Shown here one piece after another: positions 1-5,646 of a DNA stretch of 5,646 bases. The notes under the pieces are model-generated. The model saw only the letters and a list, made by a program, of their open reading frames with translations, was not told the origin of the DNA and did no database searches. How positions within the stretch are numbered: position 1 is the first letter of the stretch; the number at the start of each line of letters is the position of its first letter. The stretch lies in the NCBI GenBank assembly GCA_947474485.1, contig CANJJP010000131.1:1-5646 (forward strand). Direction: 5' to 3'. A program made the translations under genes and the position numbers. Source of the stretch: Bacteroidota bacterium (GTDB lineage: Bacteria; Bacteroidota; Bacteroidia; B-17B0; Aurantibacillaceae).

Positions 1-258
1 GTAATCGTTTTGCAAGTTAAGATTGATTCGTTTTAATTCTTCTTCTTGCTTTTCCAATTCATCTAATTGAGCAGAAAGTTTTTCTTGCTCCAATTGCATC
101 ATTGCTTTACCAACTTCGTGCTTGTCGCCCGCCGAGCTTTTAGATTCATCGTTGCCTGCTTCCATTGCATCCACAAGCGCATCGGCAATAATATCAATTT
201 TTGATTTAATGCTTTCGAGGCAAGCATCGTAAACTGCTAATTTAAATTGAGTGTTCAT
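1..258 (-). CDS. Small coiled-coil protein, GreA/GreB-like Bacteroidota family (3' end outside window)
   Basis: The reverse strand is open from an ATG at 258-256 to the window edge, giving 86 residues with no stop, so the C-terminus is missing. The visible part is hydrophilic and helical. Residues 1-37 look like one helix, residues 41-53 read SSAGDKHEVGKAM, and residues 54-80 are rich in Glu, Lys, Gln and Leu, as in a coiled coil. From memory, the SSAGDKHE-type motif followed by a coiled coil marks a protein of about 150 residues found across Bacteroidota. That family is often labelled '3-oxoacyl-ACP synthase' in databases, apparently wrongly. Its overall plan recalls the GreA/GreB elongation factors, an N-terminal helical hairpin with acidic residues at the tip (here D45 and E48 could be those), but this is inference because the C-terminal domain is not visible. 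The start codon directly follows the stop of the transporter gene, so the two are probably co-transcribed and translationally coupled. Reality of the gene is fairly certain; function is not. Confidence 0.75.
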   Translation of the reverse strand, partial: MNTQFKLAVYDACLESIKSKIDIIADALVDAMEAGNDESKSSAGDKHEVGKAMMQLEQEKLSAQLDELEKQEEELKRINLNLQNDY

Positions 259-2652
259 TTATTCAGAAGATGGTGGAATTGCATTAACATTAAAATCTGC
301 TTCATCTTCCTCGTCAACAACAGCATTACTCTCTTCAATTTCTTTACGAGAGATAACATTGGAAAGGGAAATTAAAATAGCAGGTAACAAAATTAAATTA
401 GTACACATAGATACTAAAAGCGTTAATGAAATTAAAACTCCTAAAGCAACTGTTCCGCCAAAGCTCGACCAAATAAAGATAGAGAATCCACTAAATAAAA
501 TAATGGCTGTGTAAACCATACTTACTCCTAAATCTTTCACGCAAATAGAGATAGCTTCGGACACACTTGCCTTTTTATTGTTCTTTAATTCCTGACGATA
601 ACGTGTAAGGAAATAAATCGTTCCATCGGAGGCAATACCAAATGCAATACTAAAAATTAAAATAGTTGAAGGTTTAAAACGTATATCTAAAAAGCCCATG
701 ATACCTGCAGTAATTACCAATGGGATTAAACATGGCAATTTAGACAATACAATAATTTTCCAAGAACGGAACAATGCTAAACCAACTAATGCAATTAAAA
801 TAATTTCGATTAATAAACTCTCAATTAAGTTATCTAACAAATAATCGTTTCCTTTTAAGAAAGTTAAACTATGCCCAGTTAGCGAAACATCAGCATTCGT
901 TTCTTTAAAAATAGAATCTATTTTAGGGCGAAGCTCTGCAACCAATTCTTTGGTTTTTTGAGAGCCAATGTCTTTCATACGGTAACTTAAACGCGTTACT
1001 TGTTTTGCAGTATCAATGTAAGCCTTAAATTTATTTTCTTTTCCTTTTACAGTTCCCGAAAAATCACTTAGTTTTTTAAGTTCACCAATACTCGGAATCA
1101 TGTAGTATTTTTGATCTCCACCGCGGTAAGCTTGGTAAGAAAACTTAATTCCCTCAGCAATAGAAAGCGAGCCTGAAAAATCATCGTACTTTGCAATTAG
1201 CTTTTGTAATGATTTTATCTTGTAGATAATTTTTGCGTTATCGGCAAAAACTCCGTTTGGTTTTTTAGTGTCAATGGTAATTTCGAAAGGCAAAATCCCG
1301 TTGAAATTAGCTTCAAAAAATTTTAAATCTCTAAATACTTTTTCTTTTTCTGGCAAGTCGTCAACAACAAATCCAACTACACTCATTTGCGACATTCCCC
1401 AAAAACCAATACCTGTAATTACAGTGGTAACAATATAAATTTGTTTACGCTTGTGCTGAATAAGATTATCGATTAATCCTATAAACCAAGAAATACGTTT
1501 TGCTTCAACATGTTTAGTATGCTTTGCTTTTGGCTCGGGTAAATAACTTAAAATGATTGGTATCATTACCAATGTAATCAAATAAGTAACCACCACATTA
1601 ACTGCCGAAACCAAACCAAACTCAACAAGCAATTCGGTATTAGTAAAATAAAGAACCGCGAAACCAATTGCTGTTGTAATGTTTGCAAGGAACAAAGTAA
1701 TTGCCATGGTTTCTATCATGCGCGAAATACCTTTTATTTTATTGTTGTGCTTTAAATATTCTTTATGGTATCTATTAATAAAGAAAATACAATTTGGAAT
1801 ACCAATTACAATAATCAATGGCGGTAATAATCCAGAAAGAATAGTGATTTTGTAGCCCATCAAATGCATAATACCCAATGCCCAAACTACGCCAACAATT
1901 ACAACTAATAAAGAAAATATTACTGTTGAAAACGAACGGAAGAAAAACCACAATACAAGTGCTGTTACTAAAATTGCTAACAATGAAAACAACTTCATTT
2001 CGCCCGAAACCTTTTTCATTACCGCCGAACGAATGTAAGGCATGCCCGAATAATGAACCTCTGTTTTATGTTTTACTGAAAAGCTATCGCAAATAGCTTC
2101 AATTTCCTCAACAATACCTATACGACGAGAAGAGTTAAGTTCTTTATCATCAAAAGTAATGGCTAGTAAAGTGGATTGTTTTTCTTGATTATAAATTACT
2201 CCTTCGTAAAATGGCAAAGAATTAATAGTCTCTTTAAGCTGGGCAACTTCGTCTGTACTTAAATTATCTTTAGTAATAAGAGGAACAACGTTAAACTTTT
2301 CAAGGGAATCGTCGAACTCCATATTATAGGCACTTCCTAAGGAAAGCACTTCTTTAATTCCTTGTACCTTTTTAATTTCTTTGGTAATCTTTATCCAATC
2401 ATTAAATAATGCTGGTTCAAAAACATCTTTTGGTTGAATACCAACTGCCATTACATTTCCATCTTCACCAAAATTTTTCTTAAACTCTTGATAAGCTATA
2501 AATGAAGAATCATCGGGCGGTAATATTTTAGCGAAATTGTATGATAGTTCAACCTTCGTTGCCTGGTAGCCAAAAAAAACGGTAAGCATTAAAACTACAG
2601 AAATGTATGCAATTCTGTTACGTAATAATGACTTGGTTAATGCTTTCCACAT
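259..2652 (-). CDS. RND-superfamily transporter of the MMPL/HAE3 type
   Basis: This 797-residue inner-membrane protein has the duplicated RND plan. TM1 is at about 13-30, a periplasmic loop at 31-217, and TM2-TM6 between about 218 and 370. The second half repeats this with TM7 at about 404-422, a second loop at 423-608, and TM8-TM12 between about 609 and 763. Each loop is about 185 residues, much smaller than in AcrB-type pumps (about 1,050 residues in total). That fits the MMPL/HAE3 (COG1033) group, whose members move lipids or other hydrophobic molecules using the proton gradient. TM10 carries GIASDGTIYFLTRY (672-685), where D676 sits at the usual proton-relay position. The matching stretch in TM4, GIPNCIFFINRY (284-295), has Asn287 instead. 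The C-terminal tail (770-797) is cytoplasmic and acidic. The ATG at 2652-2650 gives a good N-terminus: a short basic segment and then TM1. No membrane-fusion protein or outer-membrane channel gene is visible beside it. Class is confident; substrate unknown. Confidence 0.9.
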   Translation of the reverse strand: MWKALTKSLLRNRIAYISVVLMLTVFFGYQATKVELSYNFAKILPPDDSSFIAYQEFKKNFGEDGNVMAVGIQPKDVFEPALFNDWIKITKEIKKVQGIKEVLSLGSAYNMEFDDSLEKFNVVPLITKDNLSTDEVAQLKETINSLPFYEGVIYNQEKQSTLLAITFDDKELNSSRRIGIVEEIEAICDSFSVKHKTEVHYSGMPYIRSAVMKKVSGEMKLFSLLAILVTALVLWFFFRSFSTVIFSLLVVIVGVVWALGIMHLMGYKITILSGLLPPLIIVIGIPNCIFFINRYHKEYLKHNNKIKGISRMIETMAITLFLANITTAIGFAVLYFTNTELLVEFGLVSAVNVVVTYLITLVMIPIILSYLPEPKAKHTKHVEAKRISWFIGLIDNLIQHKRKQIYIVTTVITGIGFWGMSQMSVVGFVVDDLPEKEKVFRDLKFFEANFNGILPFEITIDTKKPNGVFADNAKIIYKIKSLQKLIAKYDDFSGSLSIAEGIKFSYQAYRGGDQKYYMIPSIGELKKLSDFSGTVKGKENKFKAYIDTAKQVTRLSYRMKDIGSQKTKELVAELRPKIDSIFKETNADVSLTGHSLTFLKGNDYLLDNLIESLLIEIILIALVGLALFRSWKIIVLSKLPCLIPLVITAGIMGFLDIRFKPSTILIFSIAFGIASDGTIYFLTRYRQELKNNKKASVSEAISICVKDLGVSMVYTAIILFSGFSIFIWSSFGGTVALGVLISLTLLVSMCTNLILLPAILISLSNVISRKEIEESNAVVDEEDEADFNVNAIPPSSE

Positions 2653-2669
2653 AATGCGCTAAAAAAGCC

Positions 2670-2699
2670 CGAAGATACAGAAAATTCGAATACGATAAA
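2670..2699 (-). promoter_or_regulatory. Candidate Bacteroidota-type promoter for the transporter
   Basis: Read on the reverse strand, TATCTTCG (2677-2670) matches five of the six fixed positions of the Bacteroidota -7 box TAnnTTTG. A TTTA (2699-2696) lies 18 bases upstream, close to the expected TTTG at -33 with about 19 bases between. The box ends only 17 bases before the transporter ATG, so the leader would be very short. Both boxes are imperfect, and such matches arise by chance in AT-rich DNA. Confidence 0.3.
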
Positions 2700-2766
2700 G
2701 TGTATAATTTGTGAGTATTTTTTGGCGAAAGCTTAACATTTATTAGGACTTGCGCCCTTTTTTTTC

Positions 2767-2774
2767 TTACTTTG
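2767..2774 (+). promoter_or_regulatory. Candidate -7 promoter box for pntAB
   Basis: TTACTTTG matches five of the six fixed positions of the Bacteroidota -7 consensus TAnnTTTG. It is followed by a GC-containing TCGC, as often seen around start sites in this phylum. A TTG lies upstream at 2750-2752, but the 14-base spacing is shorter than the usual 17-23, so the -33 part is doubtful. Transcription starting just after the box would give a leader of roughly 45 bases before the ATG at 2825. It would also exclude the in-frame TTG at 2750 as a start codon. A similar but weaker TTTGTC repeat follows at 2786-2791. Confidence 0.35.
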
Positions 2775-2824
2775 TCGCTTTAAAATTTGTCCTAAAAAAC
2801 AAAAAAATTAATCTAGTTTTAATT

Positions 2825-4369
2825 ATGAAGGTAGGTATTCCATCGGAAATTTCTCCAAACGAATTAAGGGTTGCAGCAACTCCCAAAACCGTTAAACGAC
2901 TACAAAAACAAGGGTTTGAAGTTTACATTCAGCAAGGCGCAGGTGTAAAAGCAAATTTTTCGGATAAAGATTTTGAAGAAGCAGGTGCTAAATTAGTTGG
3001 TACAGCTGCCGAAATTTATGGCAATTCTGACATTGTTCTAAAGGTGAAAGAGCCTGCAATGGAAGAAGTGGATATGATGAAAGAAGGTTTGGTAATGCTT
3101 AGTTACCTATGGCCTGCTCAAAATCAGCCATTACTTCAAAAATTAGCAGATAAAAAAGTGAATGCTGTTGCAATGGATGCGATACCTCGTATTTCAAGAG
3201 CGCAAAAAATGGATGTATTGTCGTCGATGGCAAACATTGCTGGATATAGAGCAGTTATTGAAGGTTCGTTCCATTTCGGACGATTTTTAAATGGGCAAAT
3301 TACTGCTGCTGGTAAAGTAGATCCTGCAAAAGTATTGGTTATTGGTGCTGGTGTAGCTGGTTTAGCTTCTATTGGCGCTGCCAACTCATTAGGTGCAATT
3401 GTTAGAGCTTTTGATACGCGTAAAGAGGTTGCAGAACAAATCGAATCGATGGGTGCGCAATTTCTAACTGTTGAAATTGAAGAAGACGGGGCAACTGCAT
3501 CGGGTTACTCAAAAGAAATGAGTAAGGAGTTTATTGAAGCAGAAATGAAATTGTTTTTAGAACAAGCTAAGGAAGTTGATATTGTAATTACAACTGCACA
3601 AATACCTGGCAGACCAGCTCCTAAATTATGGTTAGATTATCATGTGGATGCAATGAAACCGGGTTCGGTTGTAGTGGATTTAGCTGCTTCAACAGGGGGT
3701 AACTGTGCTTACACAAAAAATGGTGAAATTTTTACAACACCAAATGGTGTTACTATAGTTGGTAAATTAAATCAATTACCAAATCAAGCTTCTCAATTAT
3801 ATGGTAATAATTTATGTCACTTGTTAGATGACATGGGTAAAGCAGAAAAATGGAAAATTGATATGGAAGATGCTGTTGTATCAAGAGCAATGGTTACCTA
3901 TAATGGAAAAATTAATTGGCCTCCTGCTCCTCTACAGGTAAGTCCTACAGCGGGTGGTGCTAAAAAAGTTATTCCGCCAACTGCTGAAGAAACTAGAATA
4001 TCAGACGCTGAAAAATCTAAAAAAGCATCTATTGCAATGTTTATACAATTAGCAGTAGTTGGTGCATTGTTATTTTTAGTTGGACGTTTTGCTCCGCCAG
4101 AATTTATTCAACATTTTACTGTGTTTGTTTTAGCAGTATTTGTTGGATGGCAATTAATTTCAAACGTATCGCATTCATTACACACGCCTTTAATGGCAGT
4201 AACAAATGCGATTAGTGGAATTATTGTAATTGGTGGTTTATTACAAACAACTGATGATATGACAAGCATTATGACCATACTTGCATTCATTGCAATTTTG
4301 GTTGCTAGTATAAATATTGTTGGTGGTTTTGTGGTTACACATCGTATGTTGAAAATGTTTAAAAAATAA
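2825..4369 (+). CDS. pntA: NAD(P) transhydrogenase subunit alpha, fused type
   Basis: PntA is the NAD(H)-binding subunit of the proton-translocating transhydrogenase, which couples proton entry to hydride transfer from NADH to NADP+. The product has 514 residues, close to E. coli PntA (510). The soluble domain I begins at MKVGIPSE and runs to about 378. It holds the RQD-loop motif PRISRAQKMDVLSS (121-134), with R122, Q127, D130 and S133 matching the known nicotinamide-site residues. It also has the Rossmann glycine motif GAGVAGL (174-180), the acidic AFDTR (195-199), TTAQIPGRPAPKL (256-268) and STGGNC (289-294). A Pro-rich linker (about 365-385) leads to four membrane segments near 401-420, 429-447, 455-474 and 481-505. 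The protein is therefore the fused form rather than the split PntAA/PntAB arrangement. I chose the ATG at 2825 because the family starts here; an in-frame TTG at 2750 would add 25 unrelated residues upstream. pntB follows after 115 bases. Identification is secure. Confidence 0.97.
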   Translation: MKVGIPSEISPNELRVAATPKTVKRLQKQGFEVYIQQGAGVKANFSDKDFEEAGAKLVGTAAEIYGNSDIVLKVKEPAMEEVDMMKEGLVMLSYLWPAQNQPLLQKLADKKVNAVAMDAIPRISRAQKMDVLSSMANIAGYRAVIEGSFHFGRFLNGQITAAGKVDPAKVLVIGAGVAGLASIGAANSLGAIVRAFDTRKEVAEQIESMGAQFLTVEIEEDGATASGYSKEMSKEFIEAEMKLFLEQAKEVDIVITTAQIPGRPAPKLWLDYHVDAMKPGSVVVDLAASTGGNCAYTKNGEIFTTPNGVTIVGKLNQLPNQASQLYGNNLCHLLDDMGKAEKWKIDMEDAVVSRAMVTYNGKINWPPAPLQVSPTAGGAKKVIPPTAEETRISDAEKSKKASIAMFIQLAVVGALLFLVGRFAPPEFIQHFTVFVLAVFVGWQLISNVSHSLHTPLMAVTNAISGIIVIGGLLQTTDDMTSIMTILAFIAILVASINIVGGFVVTHRMLKMFKK

Positions 4370-4380
4370 TGGTCTTGTTG

Positions 4381-4410
4381 CCCTTCGCCGCCCTTCGTCG
4401 CCCTTCGTCA
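4381..4410. repeat. Three 10-base tandem units, CCCTTCGYCR
   Basis: Three adjoining units read CCCTTCGCCG, CCCTTCGTCG and CCCTTCGTCA, with one change between neighbours. The last unit continues into GGCTCAGGGTGAC (4411-4423). The combination CCTTCGtCAGGCTCAGGGTGAC, written here as CCTTCGTCA plus GGCTCAGGGTGAC, resembles a short intergenic element that I recall in many copies in diverse bacterial genomes. That recollection cannot be tested within one window. The GC-rich composition, unlike either neighbouring gene, fits an inserted REP-like element. Confidence 0.7.
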
Positions 4411-4433
4411 GGCTCAGGGTGACTTAGGGTTTT
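4391..4433 (+). terminator. Two-tier hairpin followed by TTTT; possible attenuator or mRNA 3'-end element
   Basis: GTCGCCCT (4397-4404) pairs with AGGGTGAC (4416-4423) over eight base pairs, including one G-U wobble (4400 with 4420), leaving an 11-base loop. A second stem of four pairs, CCCT (4391-4394) with AGGG (4426-4429), extends it across a 2x2 internal mismatch. Four T residues (4430-4433) follow at once, as in an intrinsic terminator, although the T run is short. The wobble pair works only in the plus-strand RNA, and the other strand has no T run, so any RNA role would be on the plus strand. Because it lies inside the pntAB unit, partial termination or protection of the pntA transcript end is more likely than full termination. 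Confidence 0.45.
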
Positions 4434-4484
4434 AAAAATATGTTCAACAAAAGAAAAAAAAATTAAAGAGATAAAATAGAAATT

Positions 4485-5646
4485 ATGTTTATAGAAAAAG
4501 AAATACAAACAGCAGCGTACTTATTTGCAAGTATACTGTTTATATTAAGTTTAGGAAGTTTGTCCTCACAAGAATCTGCAAAGCGCGGTGTGTTTTATGG
4601 CATCATTGGTATGGCCATTGCTATCTTAGCAACGGTATTTGGCCAAGGTGTTGCAGGACAAATTTACATTGTTGTTGCAATTGCAATTGCATCGGTAATT
4701 GGTTTATTACTTGCTCGCAAAGTAGAGATGACCTCCATGCCGCAATTAGTTGCTATCCTGCATAGTTTTGTTGGATTAGCTGCTGTGTTAGTGGGTTTTG
4801 GTTCTTACTTAGATCCTAAAACACAAAGTTTAACAGGCGCTGCACATACAATTCATTTAGTTGAAGTATTTATAGGAATTTTTATTGGAGCAATCACATT
4901 CACAGGTTCTATTATTGCTTGGGGAAAATTAGATGGCAAAGTGCCTTCTAAACCTTGGAGTTTTAAAGGACTTCAAGCAATGAATTTAATATTGTTATTA
5001 GCAAGTGTTGTGCTTGGAGTTTTCTTTTGCAAAGCAGAAGGAACAAGTGGAATGTTGTACTTAGGAATTATGACTGCAATTGCATCATTTATTGGAGTTG
5101 TTTTAGTTATGGCAATTGGTGGTGGAGATATGCCAGTTGTAGTTAGTATGCTTAACTCATACTCTGGTTGGGCCGCATCAGCTGCTGGTTTTATGTTAGG
5201 AAACGATTTACTAATTGTAACAGGAGCATTAGTTGGTAGCTCGGGTGCAATTCTTTCGATGCACATGTGTCATGCAATGAATCGCTCTTTTTTCTCAGTT
5301 ATTTTTGCAAGTGGTGGTGGTAATGGTTCAGGTGGAGAGAAAAAAGCAATTGAAGGAGAAGTAACAGCATTAAATCATGAAGAAGTTGCAACACTTTTAA
5401 AAGAAGCTAAATCTGTTGTGATTGTACCAGGTTATGGCATGGCTGTTGCTAAAGCGCAATACCCGATTTACGATATGGTACAAACATTACGTAAGGCGGG
5501 AAAAAATGTACGCTTTGCAATTCATCCTGTTGCAGGGCGTTTACCGGGCCACATGAATGTATTATTAGCAGAAGCAAATGTGCCTTATGATATTGTATTA
5601 GAGATGGACGAAATAAACGAGGACATGCCTAACACAGATGTTGTAA
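4485..5646 (+). CDS. pntB: NAD(P) transhydrogenase subunit beta (3' end outside window)
   Basis: PntB supplies most of the proton channel and the NADP(H)-binding domain III of the transhydrogenase. From the ATG at 4485 the frame stays open to the window end, giving 387 residues. E. coli PntB has 462, so about 75 C-terminal residues are outside. The membrane domain (about 1-265) is very hydrophobic and contains MPQLVAILHSFVGLAAVLVG (85-104), GGGDMPVVVSMLNSYSGWAA (212-231) and GALVGSSGAILS (247-258). H93, D215 and N224 correspond to E. coli beta His91, Asp213 and Asn222, which are implicated in proton transfer. A Gly-rich linker (about 277-284) leads to domain III, with VPGYGMAVAKAQYP (314-327) and IHPVAGRLPGHMNVLLAEA (346-364), typical of the NADP(H) site. 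The usual GAND-type motif near the end is not yet reached. An AT-rich leader and the absence of a Shine-Dalgarno site fit Bacteroidota. Identification is secure; the gene looks intact as far as it can be read. Confidence 0.97.
   Translation, partial: MFIEKEIQTAAYLFASILFILSLGSLSSQESAKRGVFYGIIGMAIAILATVFGQGVAGQIYIVVAIAIASVIGLLLARKVEMTSMPQLVAILHSFVGLAAVLVGFGSYLDPKTQSLTGAAHTIHLVEVFIGIFIGAITFTGSIIAWGKLDGKVPSKPWSFKGLQAMNLILLLASVVLGVFFCKAEGTSGMLYLGIMTAIASFIGVVLVMAIGGGDMPVVVSMLNSYSGWAASAAGFMLGNDLLIVTGALVGSSGAILSMHMCHAMNRSFFSVIFASGGGNGSGGEKKAIEGEVTALNHEEVATLLKEAKSVVIVPGYGMAVAKAQYPIYDMVQTLRKAGKNVRFAIHPVAGRLPGHMNVLLAEANVPYDIVLEMDEINEDMPNTDVV

Larger units (their letters stand above)
2653..2824. other. 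Divergent intergenic region between transporter and pntA
   Basis: This 172-base AT-rich stretch separates the leftward transporter gene from rightward pntA, so it must hold the promoters for both units unless transcription comes from further away. It includes an 8-base T run (2758-2765) and A-rich sequence just before the pntA start. I see no Shine-Dalgarno site for either gene, which is usual in Bacteroidota, and no tRNA, riboswitch or obvious operator palindrome. The pntA frame stays open upstream to a TTG at 2750, but the added residues do not look like part of the enzyme. Confidence 0.7.
4370..4484 (+). other. pntA-pntB spacer with GC-rich repeat and A-rich leader
   Basis: The spacer is 115 bases long and has two parts. 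The first (about 4381-4429) is a GC-rich island of tandem units and an inverted repeat, in sharp contrast to the AT-rich flanks. The second (4430-4484) is almost pure A/T and ends at the pntB ATG. A purine stretch AAAGAG (4465-4470) lies 14 bases before the ATG, too far and too weak to be called a ribosome-binding site. I see no good TAnnTTTG promoter box in it, so pntB probably depends on read-through from pntA. Confidence 0.7.

Noticed and set aside
251..514. Plus-strand open frame of 87 codons opposite the transporter C-terminus
   Set aside because: It lies wholly within the well-supported reverse-strand transporter gene and its junction, and its low-complexity Ser/Lys/Ile product resembles no family I know.
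1878..2096. Plus-strand open frame of 72 codons
   Set aside because: It is antisense to membrane-segment codons of the transporter; the product is low-complexity and has no recognisable domain.
2703..2708. TATAAT resembling a sigma-70 -10 box before pntA
   Set aside because: No TTGACA-like -35 box lies about 17 bases upstream, and Bacteroidota use a different consensus; a chance match in AT-rich DNA is likely.
3136..3384. Reverse-strand open frame of 82 codons
   Set aside because: It is the antisense shadow of the conserved PntA NAD-binding region.
4108..4290. Reverse-strand open frame of 60 codons
   Set aside because: It is antisense to the PntA membrane segments, which explain the sequence.
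4381..4410. Tandem units considered as a CRISPR array
   Set aside because: The units are 10 bases long and directly adjoining, with no spacers, so this is a simple tandem repeat.
4973..5266. Reverse-strand open frame of 97 codons
   Set aside because: It lies opposite the highly conserved PntB membrane domain; pntB is open through this entire region and accounts for it.

Overview
The window reads as ordinary chromosomal DNA from a member of the Bacteroidota. The evidence is strongly AT-rich coding sequence, A/T-rich leaders without clear Shine-Dalgarno sites, promoter-like TAnnTTTG boxes, and an N-terminal protein segment (SSAGDKHEVGKAM) that I recognise from a small protein family common in that phylum. 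I cannot name a genus.

Layout. The left half is a leftward pair. A 797-residue RND/MMPL-type membrane transporter (2652 to 259) is followed with no spacer by the start of a small coiled-coil protein (258 to beyond base 1), which resembles a GreA/GreB-like Bacteroidota family. A 172-base divergent intergenic region (2653-2824) holds candidate promoters in both directions. The right half is a rightward pair: pntA (2825-4369), the fused-type alpha subunit of the proton-translocating NAD(P) transhydrogenase, and pntB (4485 to beyond 5646), the beta subunit, cut by the window edge after 387 residues. The pntB reading frame is open to the window end.

Between pntA and pntB lies a 115-base spacer. 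It carries a GC-rich island of three 10-base tandem units that runs into a strong inverted repeat and a short T run. It is the most unusual non-coding structure here.

How the genes work together. PntA and PntB together form a membrane enzyme that uses the proton gradient to drive hydride transfer from NADH to NADP+, supplying NADPH. PntA carries the NAD(H) domain and part of the membrane domain; PntB carries the rest of the membrane domain and the NADP(H) domain. The residues I know to be important are present in the visible parts. The transporter pair is a separate transcription unit with no evident functional link to the transhydrogenase. I found no mobile element, CRISPR array, tRNA, rRNA or convincing new multi-gene system. 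The points worth checking are the intergenic repeat/hairpin, the one-sided proton-relay residues of the transporter, and the identity of the truncated small protein.
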